Assembly (NCBI RefSeq): GCF_014647215.1
Contig: NZ_BMOT01000001.1
Location: 620,001 to 684,000 of the forward strand
Reading direction: 5' to 3'
Length of the DNA: 64,000 bases
Origin: Shewanella aestuarii
GTDB lineage: Bacteria > Pseudomonadota > Gammaproteobacteria > Enterobacterales > Shewanellaceae
The translations under genes and the position numbers were made by a program. This document shows, one piece after another, positions 1 through 8,552 of the stretch. How positions within the stretch are numbered: the first letter of the stretch is position 1; each line of letters starts with the position of its first letter. The notes under the pieces are model-generated. The model was not told the origin of the DNA. It saw only the letters and a program-made list of their open reading frames with translations, and did no database searches.

Positions 1-273
1 CATTTCAAAGGCATTTAACTTTTCTAGCACATCATTGGTATTGGCTAATGTGATAACCGGAGTGTGGCACTTACGGGCAACAAGCAGCCAAAAAGAATCC
101 ATTTTGGGAATGGCCAAATCGACTAATACTAAGTCAAATAATTGCGACTCTAAATGAACTAATGCTTGAAATGCATCATTAACAATGCAAATCTCATAAC
201 CTAAATCATTCAGTTTTTTACCAAAATCAAAGCCTGATTCAATTTTTTGTTCGATTAATAGTATTCTTCTCAC
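1..273 (-). CDS. response regulator, receiver domain (partial, C-terminus outside window)
   Basis: The first 91 codons of a response regulator are visible, read from a GTG at 273; a TTG four codons further upstream is a possible alternative. The protein opens with a beta strand RRILLIE, and a second hydrophobic strand, DLVLVDLAIPKMDSFW, carries the likely phosphoacceptor Asp (about residue 52). The strand ending in VITLAN supplies the usual Thr position. The acidic pair normally following the first strand (ED or DD) is E-Q here, so metal binding may be altered. The output domain lies beyond the window, so OmpR or NarL type cannot be decided. A Fur-like box sits just upstream. Confidence 0.75.
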   Translation of the reverse strand, partial: MRRILLIEQKIESGFDFGKKLNDLGYEICIVNDAFQALVHLESQLFDLVLVDLAIPKMDSFWLLVARKCHTPVITLANTNDVLEKLNAFEM

Positions 274-284
274 AACACACCACA

Positions 285-303
285 AATGATAACGATTTGC
301 ATT
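285..303. promoter_or_regulatory. Fur-box-like sequence
   Basis: The 19 bases match the classical inverted-repeat Fur consensus at 16 positions by eye. The box lies 12 bases upstream of the GTG start of the response regulator, where a bound repressor would block transcription or initiation. No binding data; inference from motif and position. Confidence 0.5.
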
Positions 304-564
304 TAGATTACCATGTGATTGATGGGTTTTCTAGTTTTTGAATCAAAAAATCCCCCCTCTTGGTAGAGGCTTTTGATGATATTGCTAATTTTGTGATCAA
401 TATGCCCATTCCAGAAGGGTTAGCAAGCCTGACTTTATGCTTTGTTTACTGCACTTATTGGCTGTGATCATAATAAAAATTATCAGCTTATTTTAACTAT
501 GGATATTTATCGTTTTGGTTTTGGTTTTGGTTTTGGTATGAGAAAAATAAACCCTAGTAGAATT
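304..564. other. intergenic region with a GTTTTG tandem repeat
   Basis: No convincing gene. Four perfect tandem copies of the hexamer GTTTTG lie at 512-535. A 25-codon reading frame (499-576) runs through them and would encode alternating Phe-Gly, but it lacks a ribosome binding site and its stop falls inside the terminator stem. The repeat could be slippage-prone; no function is claimed. Confidence 0.5.
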
Positions 565-592
565 AAAAAAGCCTGAATATTCAGGCTTTTTT
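565..592 (-). terminator. rho-independent terminator of the DUF885 gene
   Basis: A perfect inverted repeat with stem GCCTGAATATTCAGGC flanked by A6 and T6 lies 24 bases beyond the stop of the minus-strand DUF885 gene. It could act in both directions. Confidence 0.85.
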
Positions 593-616
593 GAGGATAG
601 ATTAACTAACTAAATC

Positions 617-2401
617 TTACTTCATTAATTGACGGATATATTTAACCGGTGCACTGCCATAACTTAAAAAGGTTTCATGGAACTGTTTTAGGTCAAAAGC
701 TTCACCCTGCTCAGTTTTCAGCTCTTCTCTGAAATCATAAATTTCACGGTAACCTGAATAGTAACTGGTTAATTGTACTTGGCTTAATGTAGCACGACGC
801 CATTTGCCTTCCGCTTCAGCGCGTTGTTGAAACGCTTCATTTTCCATCAAGGCAATGGCTTCTTCTTCGCCCATTCCCTTAACTTGAATGCTGTAATCTA
901 GAATAGTGTTGGCAATAACGCGTAAATTCCACTTGTAATACATTAGCCACATTTCAGGTTCAAAGTTACCGTAACCTTCTTCTAGCATCATACGCTCTGT
1001 GTATACTGCCCAACCTTCAACCATAGCACCGTTACCGAATAAGCTTTTAACTAGGCTTGGTGATTCATTCGAATACACTAACTGAGTGTAATGGCCAGGG
1101 ATCGCTTCATGGATATTCAGTACTTGTAAAATCCAGTGATTGTATTCACGCAGGTAACTTTCGGCAGACTCATCACTCATGCCATCTAACGGAGTCACGT
1201 TATAGTATGTGTTACTGCTCTTTTCATATGGGCCAGGGGCACTAATGGATGCGCCAGCAAAACCACGCATATATTCAGGGGTTTCGCGAACCACTAACGG
1301 CTTATTTGGGTCAAGGGTAATGAGTTTCTTATCATTGACGAATTTCACCAATTCAGGAATTTGCTGACGCACATCATCAACAAAGTTTTCACGCTTAACA
1401 TGGTTAGCCGATAACACATCAATCAACTGACGAATAGCCAACTTATCATCTTCAGGCTTAGGCGTTGCAATATGCTTAGACCAAATATCAGCGGTAATTT
1501 TAGCCATTTCTGCTTGCACACGATTTTTATCAGCTACCGCTTTTTCAAAAAGCTGTTTAGCCGTCATGCCAGCTTGAATATCTAAGGCAAACTTTTGCTC
1601 GTACAGTGCTTCACCAATTCTAAAGTCGCGTGCGCCCTCGGTTTGCAGTGTTGCTTCTAATGCAGTTAACCACTCAATGTGCTGGGTAATGGCCGCTTTA
1701 GCTGCCGAAAAACGCATGTCGAATAATTGCTTTTGCTCTGCCGTTAATCCAGAGGCCGACACTTTAGCGGCAAGTTCATCACTTAATACTGAAAATGCAC
1801 CTTGGTTTTGCTGAATCGCTAGTTGGGTATGCGGTAAAGTCGGATTAGCAATGTTATCGCGTGCTGCTTGATAATATGCAGGCACATGTTCTAATCGGGC
1901 AACAACTGAGGTTAAACGTTCATCAAGAGGTGCAAAATCCTCATTGATGATTTGAGCAAATCCACCGGCCACATTGTAACTGGATGGATCCCATTGCCAT
2001 GATTTAAAAGTATTGATATCCCACTCAAAGTTATTGACTAAGTTTTCAAGTAACTTGTAATCAATTAGCTCATTTGGCGTTAATGTCTTTTGATCAAATG
2101 TGGCTAGTTGCGCTTTATGTTTTGCCACAAAAGCTAATGTTTTATCTCTGCTAGCTTGGTTTGGCACTTCAAGGTAGCCATCATTAACATGTTTGCCGTT
2201 ATACATTGCCCATGTTGGCGATAACTGCCATAAATCATCAATAAATGCCTGTGAAAAATCTGCAAATGACAATGTCATAGCTTGTTGAGTATTGGCAGCA
2301 GTTGTAGTGGTTGTTGTAGAAACGGCATTTGCCGAGTCATTACAACCGGCTAAGCCAGTTAGAGCAAATGCTACAGAAAGTGAGATTAACGCCTTTTTCA
2401 T
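617..2401 (-). CDS. DUF885 family lipoprotein, putative zinc peptidase
   Basis: The ATG at 2401 is chosen over an upstream in-frame TTG because AAGG lies 8 bases before it, giving a 594-residue product. The N-terminus is a lipoprotein signal with lipobox LAGC (Cys about residue 20), so the protein should be membrane-anchored in the envelope. Around residue 430 the motif HEAIPGH appears, followed about 35 residues later by EGWAVYTE; this HExxPGH plus downstream Glu arrangement is the signature of DUF885 proteins, thought to be metallopeptidases. The substrate is unknown. It stands alone, with a terminator downstream. Confidence 0.88.
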   Translation of the reverse strand: MKKALISLSVAFALTGLAGCNDSANAVSTTTTTTAANTQQAMTLSFADFSQAFIDDLWQLSPTWAMYNGKHVNDGYLEVPNQASRDKTLAFVAKHKAQLATFDQKTLTPNELIDYKLLENLVNNFEWDINTFKSWQWDPSSYNVAGGFAQIINEDFAPLDERLTSVVARLEHVPAYYQAARDNIANPTLPHTQLAIQQNQGAFSVLSDELAAKVSASGLTAEQKQLFDMRFSAAKAAITQHIEWLTALEATLQTEGARDFRIGEALYEQKFALDIQAGMTAKQLFEKAVADKNRVQAEMAKITADIWSKHIATPKPEDDKLAIRQLIDVLSANHVKRENFVDDVRQQIPELVKFVNDKKLITLDPNKPLVVRETPEYMRGFAGASISAPGPYEKSSNTYYNVTPLDGMSDESAESYLREYNHWILQVLNIHEAIPGHYTQLVYSNESPSLVKSLFGNGAMVEGWAVYTERMMLEEGYGNFEPEMWLMYYKWNLRVIANTILDYSIQVKGMGEEEAIALMENEAFQQRAEAEGKWRRATLSQVQLTSYYSGYREIYDFREELKTEQGEAFDLKQFHETFLSYGSAPVKYIRQLMK

Positions 2402-2636
2402 AACCAACCTTTATTGTTTTAGTTAATGTAACCAAACAGCCATAGTGTATAAAACTCAGTTGGCTATTTAGATAAAAATGTTTGCCAATAGTTAACCATC
2501 TTTTTTAACTTTTTGCATAAGTATTTGAACATTTGAAATGTCTTGTCACACAATTAAATCTCAATCAATACTCGATGAAATTGTGTCAATTTAACAATAA
2601 TGTGGCTAAATGTATTTTGATAACCGCTTTGCATTT
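2402..2636. other. AT-rich intergenic region, promoter side of the DUF885 gene
   Basis: This stretch holds the ribosome binding site and presumably the promoter of the minus-strand lipoprotein gene. A 60-codon plus-strand frame crosses it and enters the adjacent repeat; it has no family resemblance and is not called. Confidence 0.4.
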
Positions 2637-2915
2637 ATACCCAAACAACTTGAAGATACGTGTTTCAGAGCTTCACCGTGTTTTCAATACTAGGCGCGTT
2701 AATGCGGCAATGTAGCTACCTTATAAATTAGCGCAACAACGCTCTTGATTTAAAAATCAGGGGAACACGGTGAAACTCCCTGAGGGCAAGTTTTACACGC
2801 GTTTATGCTGCGTTATTGATTTTGAAAAGGGAATAACCATTACCCGCAATCAATGCCTTGCCTAAACGCGTGTAAATTCTTGCTGAAATCGAGCATCTTC
2901 AAGTTGTTTGGGTAT
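2637..2915. repeat. MITE-like element with 21-bp terminal inverted repeats
   Basis: The 279-bp unit begins with ATACCCAAACAACTTGAAGAT (2637-2657, 21 bases, perfect) and ends with its exact reverse complement at 2895-2915. Inside are an 11-bp inverted repeat (TTCACCGTGTT at 2672-2682, AACACGGTGAA at 2764-2774) and a 13-bp inverted repeat (TTACACGCGTTTA at 2793-2805, complement at 2863-2875). No transposase frame is present and no clear target duplication is visible. Non-autonomous elements with ATACCC-type ends are, from memory, common in Shewanella and Vibrio. The structure is directly visible; the mobile origin is inferred. Confidence 0.75.
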
Positions 2916-3175
2916 TTAACGAGGATTCGTCTTTAATTTATGATTAGCAAGTCAATACCAATGCCTGTTGACTTTAATAGATGATTTTTGCTGGTCGAAA
3001 ATTTCAGCATAGATCAACAACCGTTTAGTTATGATCAAATCAGTTTGCTGGCAATTTTAAATCATCAAATTTAGCTTGAGGTTAGTGAGCTGATGACAAA
3101 TGTCACTGGCAATCCAGTACTGAAAAATACATAGTATCAACACCATTACTGAATTTATTGATAGAAGGAATGAAT
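2916..3175. other. intergenic region before the PspB-like gene
   Basis: No gene is seen. The region should hold the promoter for the small membrane protein that follows; no element is strong enough to call. Confidence 0.35.
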
Positions 3176-3406
3176 ATGAACGCGGCGACTTTGGCACTGC
3201 TTATCCCTATTTTAGCCATCATAGGGAGTTTTGTGATCAGCATAATGAAGTTAAGAGAAAAGCAATTATATGCTGCAAATGAATACCGTAATCAGTCAAA
3301 ATCCGTTAATGAAGAATTACAAGCATTACGCGATAGAGTCGAAGTGCTTGAACGTTTGGTCACAGACGATGGATATGACTTATCACACAAAATTAACAAT
3401 GCTTGA
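3176..3406 (+). CDS. PspB-like small membrane protein
   Basis: A 76-residue protein. The ATG at 3176 is preferred because AGAAGGA ends 6 bases before it, while the ATG at 3170 abuts that site. Residues 4-26 form one hydrophobic helix, followed by a charged segment predicted to be coiled coil (ELQALRDRVEVLERLV) and a short acidic tail. This layout, and the LRDRVEVLERL..D pattern, resembles PspB of the phage-shock system, which is a similar-sized inner-membrane partner of PspC. No pspA or pspC lies next to it, so the assignment is by resemblance only. Confidence 0.6.
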   Translation: MNAATLALLIPILAIIGSFVISIMKLREKQLYAANEYRNQSKSVNEELQALRDRVEVLERLVTDDGYDLSHKINNA

Positions 3407-3483
3407 TATTGATAATAGTATGTTCATTTGAAGCCATTATTCCCCTTACGCAGTGAACACAATAAGGGGAATGACATTTCTAA

Positions 3484-4842
3484 TTACTTTTTAGGTGCGC
3501 CCCACGGATTTGGCGGTAAAGGTTTATCGCTATCATTTTTATCACGAGTGACTGACTTTTGTGCATCTTGCCGAGTGCCAGCGTGATTAATGTTTCCCCT
3601 CACCGCAGTTTTGCCCTTGTTTAAGGATAACGTGGCCTGGCTATTTTTACTGTCATTGGGTTTATGTCTGGCCTTAGGCACAAAATTTAACACCGAGATC
3701 GGGATCGGTTTTTTCGGTTCAAAACCTTCTATCACTCTGCGCTCAATCAGTTCACCTAAGCGACTTTCAATCATACACAGGTTTTTAAAATCATCTTTCG
3801 ACACAAGCGATATCGCTAAGCCACTTGCACCCGCACGGCCTGTTCGGCCAATTCGATGAATATAATCATCGGCAGGAAACGGTAAGTCATAGTTAACCAC
3901 CACAGGTAAATCATCGATATCAATACCCCTTGCGGCTACGCCTGTGGCAATAAGGTATTGAATATTACCTTGCTTAAAATCGGCTAATAGCTGCTCACGG
4001 ATCACCTGACTTCTGCCACCATGAATACATTCGGCAATGATGTCGCGTTTAGCTAACTGAGTCACTAACTTCGCCGCGCCCGCTTTGGTTTCAATAAATA
4101 TCAATGCCTGCTGCCATTGATGTTGTTGTATAAGATGACTGAGTAACGCAGACTTTTTATCTTTATCAACCGTGGTTAGCCATTGTTCGATTTTAGGTTT
4201 AGTCGCCACTTCTTTATTAAGCGTAATTTCAACAGCATTGCGTACGGCTGTTTTGGCAAGTACCCTAACCTGATTAGATAAGGTGGCTGAAAACAATAAG
4301 TTTTGTCTGTCTTCAGGTAACTTTTCTAATATTTTATTGATATCTTCAATAAAGCCCATGTCTAGCATGCGATCGGCTTCATCTAACACCAACACTTCAA
4401 GCTCATCAAAATGCAAAGCGCGTTGTGTGTATAAATCTAACAGCCTGCCCGGCGTTGCTACAACAATATCGACACCATCAATTAATGCCGCCTTTTGCTC
4501 TTTGAGATCAACACCGCCATACATCGCCATCGATCGCAAAGGCAAGCCCTTCGCGTAGCGTTCAATATTTTGATGTACTTGAGAAACTAGCTCTCGTGTC
4601 GGCGCTAAAATCAACGCACGCATTCTTTTCTTGCGTACCGTTTCCGCTTTTGCCAACTGATCTAAAATAGGTAACACAAAACTGGCGGTTTTACCTGTAC
4701 CCGTTTGTGCTGCTGCAATTACATTTTTACCTTTAAGGATTTCAGGGATCGCTTTTTGTTGAATAGCGGTCGGAGTCTCGTAACCTAAAGCTATTAGGTT
4801 ATCGACAATTGTGGGGTTTAACCCGAGAGATAAAAATGTCAT
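3484..4842 (-). CDS. DEAD-box ATP-dependent RNA helicase, RhlE-like
   Basis: The start is taken at the ATG giving MTFLSLGLN (452 residues), which matches RhlE-group N-termini; an in-frame extension of 17 codons runs into the promoter region and looks untranslated. The motifs appear in order: the Q-motif region with TPTAIQQKAIP, Walker A AAQTGTGKT, PTRELVSQ, TPGRLLDL, VLDEADRMLDMG, SAT, and HRIGRTGRAG. After the helicase core the last 75 or so residues are basic and Lys/Asn/Pro-rich, as in RNA-binding tails of this group. Likely role: RNA remodelling in ribosome assembly or cold growth. The exact paralogue (rhlE or another) is uncertain. Confidence 0.9.
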   Translation of the reverse strand: MTFLSLGLNPTIVDNLIALGYETPTAIQQKAIPEILKGKNVIAAAQTGTGKTASFVLPILDQLAKAETVRKKRMRALILAPTRELVSQVHQNIERYAKGLPLRSMAMYGGVDLKEQKAALIDGVDIVVATPGRLLDLYTQRALHFDELEVLVLDEADRMLDMGFIEDINKILEKLPEDRQNLLFSATLSNQVRVLAKTAVRNAVEITLNKEVATKPKIEQWLTTVDKDKKSALLSHLIQQHQWQQALIFIETKAGAAKLVTQLAKRDIIAECIHGGRSQVIREQLLADFKQGNIQYLIATGVAARGIDIDDLPVVVNYDLPFPADDYIHRIGRTGRAGASGLAISLVSKDDFKNLCMIESRLGELIERRVIEGFEPKKPIPISVLNFVPKARHKPNDSKNSQATLSLNKGKTAVRGNINHAGTRQDAQKSVTRDKNDSDKPLPPNPWGAPKK

Positions 4843-4894
4843 AGAGGCGCTCAAACAAGGTGAATGGCAATAATAGGCAGTCATTATAAACAAA

Positions 4895-4916
4895 AAAGAC
4901 GTCCGAAGACGTCTTT
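4895..4916 (-). terminator. rho-independent terminator of tRNA-Ser
   Basis: AAAGACGTC and its complement enclose a CGAA loop. On the minus strand the stem is followed by a run of T. It lies 12 bases beyond the 3' end of tRNA-Ser. Confidence 0.8.
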
Positions 4917-4927
4917 CTTTTAGAATA

Positions 4928-5015
4928 TGGCGGTGACGGAGAGATTCGAACTCTCGAAAGGTTGCCCTTTACACACTTTCCAGGCGTGCTCCTTCAGCCA
5001 CTCGGACACGTCACC
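4928..5015 (-). tRNA. tRNA-Ser (GGA anticodon)
   Basis: The 88-base minus-strand sequence folds as a class II tRNA: acceptor stem GGTGACG paired with CGTCACC, encoded CCA end, T-loop GTTCGAATC, and a long variable arm. The anticodon loop CTGGAAA gives anticodon GGA, reading UCC and UCU serine codons. Confidence 0.95.
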
Positions 5016-5138
5016 TTTAGATTGTTTTAAAGAGCCAATCAGCTCTGCGGGCGCTACTTTACGCAAATGGTGCTGGTGGGTCAAGCGAAAATACCCAACG
5101 CCTTAGTGTTTGCACAAATGCTGTGCAACATTAAGTAT

Positions 5139-5771
5139 TTAGCCCATCAACTGAGGAAATAGCCCTTTCACACCCGCTGCAATGACTTCAATACCCAGTG
5201 ACAGCATTAATAAACCCATTAAACGAGTAATAACGTTAATACCTGTTTTACCTAATAGTTTAAATATGGCTGGTGCCATGTTAAATAATGACCAACTCAG
5301 TAATCCAAAAACAAGCACGGTACTAAACATACCAATGAAGTCGATAAATGAATTATGCTCTGCGGCAAAAACAATCACCGAGCTAATTGCACCTGGGCCA
5401 GCCATTAATGGCAAGGCTAATGGGACAACGGCTACCGATTCCATCCCTGATGATTCTCGATCTTCTTCTTGGTTACGTTTTACTTCACTGATCTTACCTT
5501 GCAACATTGACATCGCAATGATGCAAATCAAGCTACCACCAGCAATACGAAAGGCCGACAATGAAATGCTGAACATATTCAAAATATGTTGGCCGGCGAT
5601 AATGGTGACAAATAGAATCACCACCACGGCAAAGTTAGCCACTTTGTTGGTGTGCTTTCTTTCTAAATCGGTTTGATGACTGGTTAAACTCACAAAAACC
5701 GGCAACAGTCCGACGGGATTGATAATGGCCAAAAGTCCTAAAAAGAACTTAATGTAGAGCATGTAATCCAA
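5139..5771 (-). CDS. ychE: MarC family inner-membrane protein, YchE-like
   Basis: A 210-residue polytopic protein with about six hydrophobic helices and the family segments FFLGLLAIINPVG, FRIAGG and VVPLALPLMAGPGAIS. The resemblance to E. coli YchE is strong along the whole length. The start is a TTG at 5771, chosen because GAGG lies 8 bases upstream; an ATG three codons later is 17 bases from that site, and a longer TTG frame to 5810 has no ribosome binding site. MarC/NAAT proteins are inner-membrane proteins of uncertain transport function. The gene stands alone downstream of tRNA-Ser. Confidence 0.88.
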   Translation of the reverse strand: MDYMLYIKFFLGLLAIINPVGLLPVFVSLTSHQTDLERKHTNKVANFAVVVILFVTIIAGQHILNMFSISLSAFRIAGGSLICIIAMSMLQGKISEVKRNQEEDRESSGMESVAVVPLALPLMAGPGAISSVIVFAAEHNSFIDFIGMFSTVLVFGLLSWSLFNMAPAIFKLLGKTGINVITRLMGLLMLSLGIEVIAAGVKGLFPQLMG

Positions 5772-6141
5772 TGAGGGATCCTCTAAATAGATTGTATTTA
5801 TAGCGAACAAAAAGGAGCGCTACTTTAATGTAACTTTTTACTTTATAGAAGTGATATTTTCTATAAAAACGGCCTATTTCACATTAGAAATTTTGATATA
5901 ACATTACTGGCTTAAGTCACCGTTCGCAAAGTAATAATGTAATTAAGCTACGACTGATGTTAAGTAGATATCAAAGCTCCGATAAATAACAGCTATTATT
6001 GCTGATACTTTAACCACAACGGCCTCTGCAATGTAATTTGACCAAAACAAATGACCAATTTATGTAATTGACCACTTTATTACTGTACAATGACAGGTAA
6101 CAAAAAATTTCTGCTTAATAAAAATGTTAACAAGGATTTTT
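5772..6141. other. intergenic region with repeated ATGTAATT(T)GACCA motif
   Basis: A motif recurs at 6031-6044 and, with one T missing, at 6062-6074; the core ATGACCA occurs again at 6051-6057. These direct repeats lie 70-110 bases upstream of the small ORF at 6142 and could be regulator sites or part of its promoter. Nothing else is recognised. Confidence 0.4.
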
Positions 6142-6309
6142 ATGGCGCTGCGTAATAAAGTTTGCCTAAAGAATAATAGCCGTAAATTCAGTAGTTCGCG
6201 CAGAAGAATGACCTATTATTTGTGGATAACTAAGCCTAATCAAGCCCGAGTTATTGAACCCGTTGACATGAATCTACCGCATAATTTACCCCATAAAGAA
6301 TCTGCATAA
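6142..6309 (+). CDS. small basic hypothetical protein
   Basis: A 55-codon frame beginning MALRNK, with AAGGA 5 bases before the ATG at 6142 and a terminator-like hairpin right after its stop. The first 22 residues are very basic (a KNNSRKF stretch followed by SSSRRR). Then come YYLWI and a Pro/His-rich C-terminus. No family is recognised. The ribosome binding site and position support translation, but the coding call is tentative. Confidence 0.45.
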   Translation: MALRNKVCLKNNSRKFSSSRRRMTYYLWITKPNQARVIEPVDMNLPHNLPHKESA

Positions 6310-6316
6310 AGCAAAA

Positions 6317-6348
6317 AAAATGTGATGCCATTTCTGACATCACATTTT
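6317..6348. terminator. bidirectional terminator
   Basis: AAAATGTGATG (6317-6327) pairs perfectly with CATCACATTTT (6338-6348). The minus-strand copy is followed by eight T, fitting termination of the S9 peptidase gene; the plus strand has a shorter T run for the small ORF. Confidence 0.8.
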
Positions 6349-6369
6349 AGTGTAAATCACGATTTGACG

Positions 6370-8415
6370 TTATTTAGCCGTCCAGCGATCCATCCAACCA
6401 AAGACATTTTTATACCACTGTTGCAAGTTATCTTGATTTAAAATCCAATGATTTTCGTCTGGGAACATTAGCAATTCCGATGGGATCCCTTTACGTTGCA
6501 TAAAGCTGAATGCTGCTAAACCTTGGCCATAAGGTACACGGAAGTCTTTCTCGCCATGAATCACTAGCATTGGGGTTTTCCAGTTTTCAACATAGTTAAC
6601 TGGGTTAAATTTTTCATACAGATCTTTGTTATCTTGATATGTGCCACCAAATTCATATTCAGGGAACCACAACTCTTCTGTCACATAGTACATAGAGCGC
6701 ATATCAAATAAACCAGCATGATTGATCAAACACTTAAAACCATCGTTCCAATGTCCCTGGATCCAGTTCATCATGTAACCGCCATAGGAACCACCCAGCG
6801 CACAGGCATTGTTGGCATCTAACCAAGGTTGCTGCTCAGTGACTGCCGCCATGCCTTTTTTCAAGTCTTCTAATGGCTTACCGCCCCAATCTTGACTGAT
6901 TGAGTCAGTGAATGCTTGTCCATAACCGGTTGAACCGTGGAAATCGACCATAACCACACCATAGCCCGCTCCCGCCCATAATTGGGCATTCCAGCGACCA
7001 CTGAATGAATTACCAAATGAACCTTGCGGCCCACCATGGACTAAATACGCGATAGGATATTTTTCACCTTCTTTATAATTTGCAGGTTTAATCCAATATC
7101 CGTGAACCGTTTCATCATTCCAACCTTTAAACTTGAATTGTTCAAATTCACCGAATTGGATTTTAGCGACTTTGGCTTTGTTCACTTCAGTTAAGCGACG
7201 TAGGTTTTCACCTTCTAAGCTTATAGTGTACAAATCACCCGGTTCAACCAATGAGGCATTTTTGAAAATGATTTTATTGTTAGTCACCGCAACTATGCTG
7301 TTGCTACCATCATTGTAGATTGGACGAACATCACCAAACTGCGGATTAACTTCAAATATGGATACTTGGCCAACATCTTGAGCGGTAACATAAAGAGTAC
7401 GACCGTCTTTGCTGAAGTTGATTGAACTTGGGCTTCTATCCCATAAAGGCGCAACTTCTTTTTCTTGACCGGTTACGGTATCAAGTAACATTAGACGGTA
7501 ACGATCTGCTTCAAAGCCGGGTTTACTCATCGCAAGATATGCCATGTAACGACCATCTGCTGAATAGGTAGGTTGTGCATCCCACGCTTTATTGGCTTCT
7601 GTTAGATTAACCGTTTCACCGCCATTAACCGGTACTTGCCATAAATCATAGTTGGTGGTCCATGATTGATCGCGACTCGGTGCTTTAGCGCTATAAACGA
7701 TATACTTACCATCAGGGGAGAAAGTCACTTCTTCCATACCAGAAAATGGCTTTGGCGGAGTTTCAGTGTCACGGCCTTGAGTGACGTTAACCGCATCGGT
7801 AATTTTTTTGCCATTAATGTTGGCAACAAATAAATGATTACGGGCGTGGTCTTCCCATGTATCCCAATGACGAACCATTAACTGCTTATATTCACGGCCC
7901 GTGGTTTTACGATCTTTTTCTGCTGCAAATTTTTCTTTTGAGCAGGCTAAATCTTTACACTCTGGAAACACGCGCATTGTCATCACAACCTGCGTGCCAT
8001 CTTGAGATAATTTATAGCCATTAACATCAAGCGCTAAGTCAGTTACTTGTAGAGCTTCACCGCCATTAAGTGGTAATTGAAAAAGCTGACTACTGCCACT
8101 GCGATCGGCTAAAAAGTAAATACTTTTATTGTCGGGGGCAAAACTTACATCATGCTCTGTGCCTGCAGCGGATGTTAACTGTTTTGGTGTGGCTGATTTA
8201 TTGGTTAAATCTAATGCGTAAAGATCAGAACTTGCCTCACCTTTATCATCAATCACTTTAACACCATAAACTAGGGTGTTACCGTCGTTGGAAACCGCAT
8301 ATGAATGGATTTTATTCATATTAACCAAATGCTGAACTGTGAAAGGTTCAGCTGAATACACTGACGTTGCCATTCCTGCAGCAACCAATGCCAAAAGCAC
8401 TGAAGAAGTTTTCAT
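6370..8415 (-). CDS. secreted S9 family peptidase (prolyl oligopeptidase/acylaminoacyl peptidase type)
   Basis: The protein is 681 residues from the ATG at 8415; the frame remains open upstream but there overlaps the fumarase terminator. Residues 1-21 form a Sec signal peptide ending VYSA, so the enzyme is periplasmic or exported. An N-terminal beta-propeller-like region with repeated FSPDGKY-type strands (WD40/PD40) is followed by an alpha/beta hydrolase domain. The nucleophile Ser is in GGSYGGYM (about residue 542), the Asp in GEKDFRVP, and the His in DENHW near the C-terminus. Such enzymes cleave short peptides, often dipeptides, in peptide catabolism. It is a single gene with its own terminator. 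Confidence 0.92.
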   Translation of the reverse strand: MKTSSVLLALVAAGMATSVYSAEPFTVQHLVNMNKIHSYAVSNDGNTLVYGVKVIDDKGEASSDLYALDLTNKSATPKQLTSAAGTEHDVSFAPDNKSIYFLADRSGSSQLFQLPLNGGEALQVTDLALDVNGYKLSQDGTQVVMTMRVFPECKDLACSKEKFAAEKDRKTTGREYKQLMVRHWDTWEDHARNHLFVANINGKKITDAVNVTQGRDTETPPKPFSGMEEVTFSPDGKYIVYSAKAPSRDQSWTTNYDLWQVPVNGGETVNLTEANKAWDAQPTYSADGRYMAYLAMSKPGFEADRYRLMLLDTVTGQEKEVAPLWDRSPSSINFSKDGRTLYVTAQDVGQVSIFEVNPQFGDVRPIYNDGSNSIVAVTNNKIIFKNASLVEPGDLYTISLEGENLRRLTEVNKAKVAKIQFGEFEQFKFKGWNDETVHGYWIKPANYKEGEKYPIAYLVHGGPQGSFGNSFSGRWNAQLWAGAGYGVVMVDFHGSTGYGQAFTDSISQDWGGKPLEDLKKGMAAVTEQQPWLDANNACALGGSYGGYMMNWIQGHWNDGFKCLINHAGLFDMRSMYYVTEELWFPEYEFGGTYQDNKDLYEKFNPVNYVENWKTPMLVIHGEKDFRVPYGQGLAAFSFMQRKGIPSELLMFPDENHWILNQDNLQQWYKNVFGWMDRWTAK

Positions 8416-8475
8416 GTTATTGATTATCTCTTGTGATGGTTTGTTATGTTTATTTGTTGGCAGATTAACGAAAGC

Positions 8476-8520
8476 AAAACGCTCAAGCAACCCTTAACGA
8501 ATAAAGATCCTTGAGCGTTT
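8476..8520 (-). terminator. terminator downstream of fumarase
   Basis: AAACGCTCAAG (8477-8487) and its exact complement (8510-8520) form an 11-bp stem with a 22-base loop; the minus strand continues into four T. It lies between the fumarase stop and the start of the S9 peptidase. Confidence 0.7.
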
Positions 8521-8552
8521 AAGTCACATTACTTTACAGTGACAAGCTTAAA

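Noticed and set aside
2533..2715. 60-codon plus-strand frame
   Set aside because: It runs into the terminal inverted repeat of the 2637-2915 element, lacks a ribosome binding site and resembles no family.
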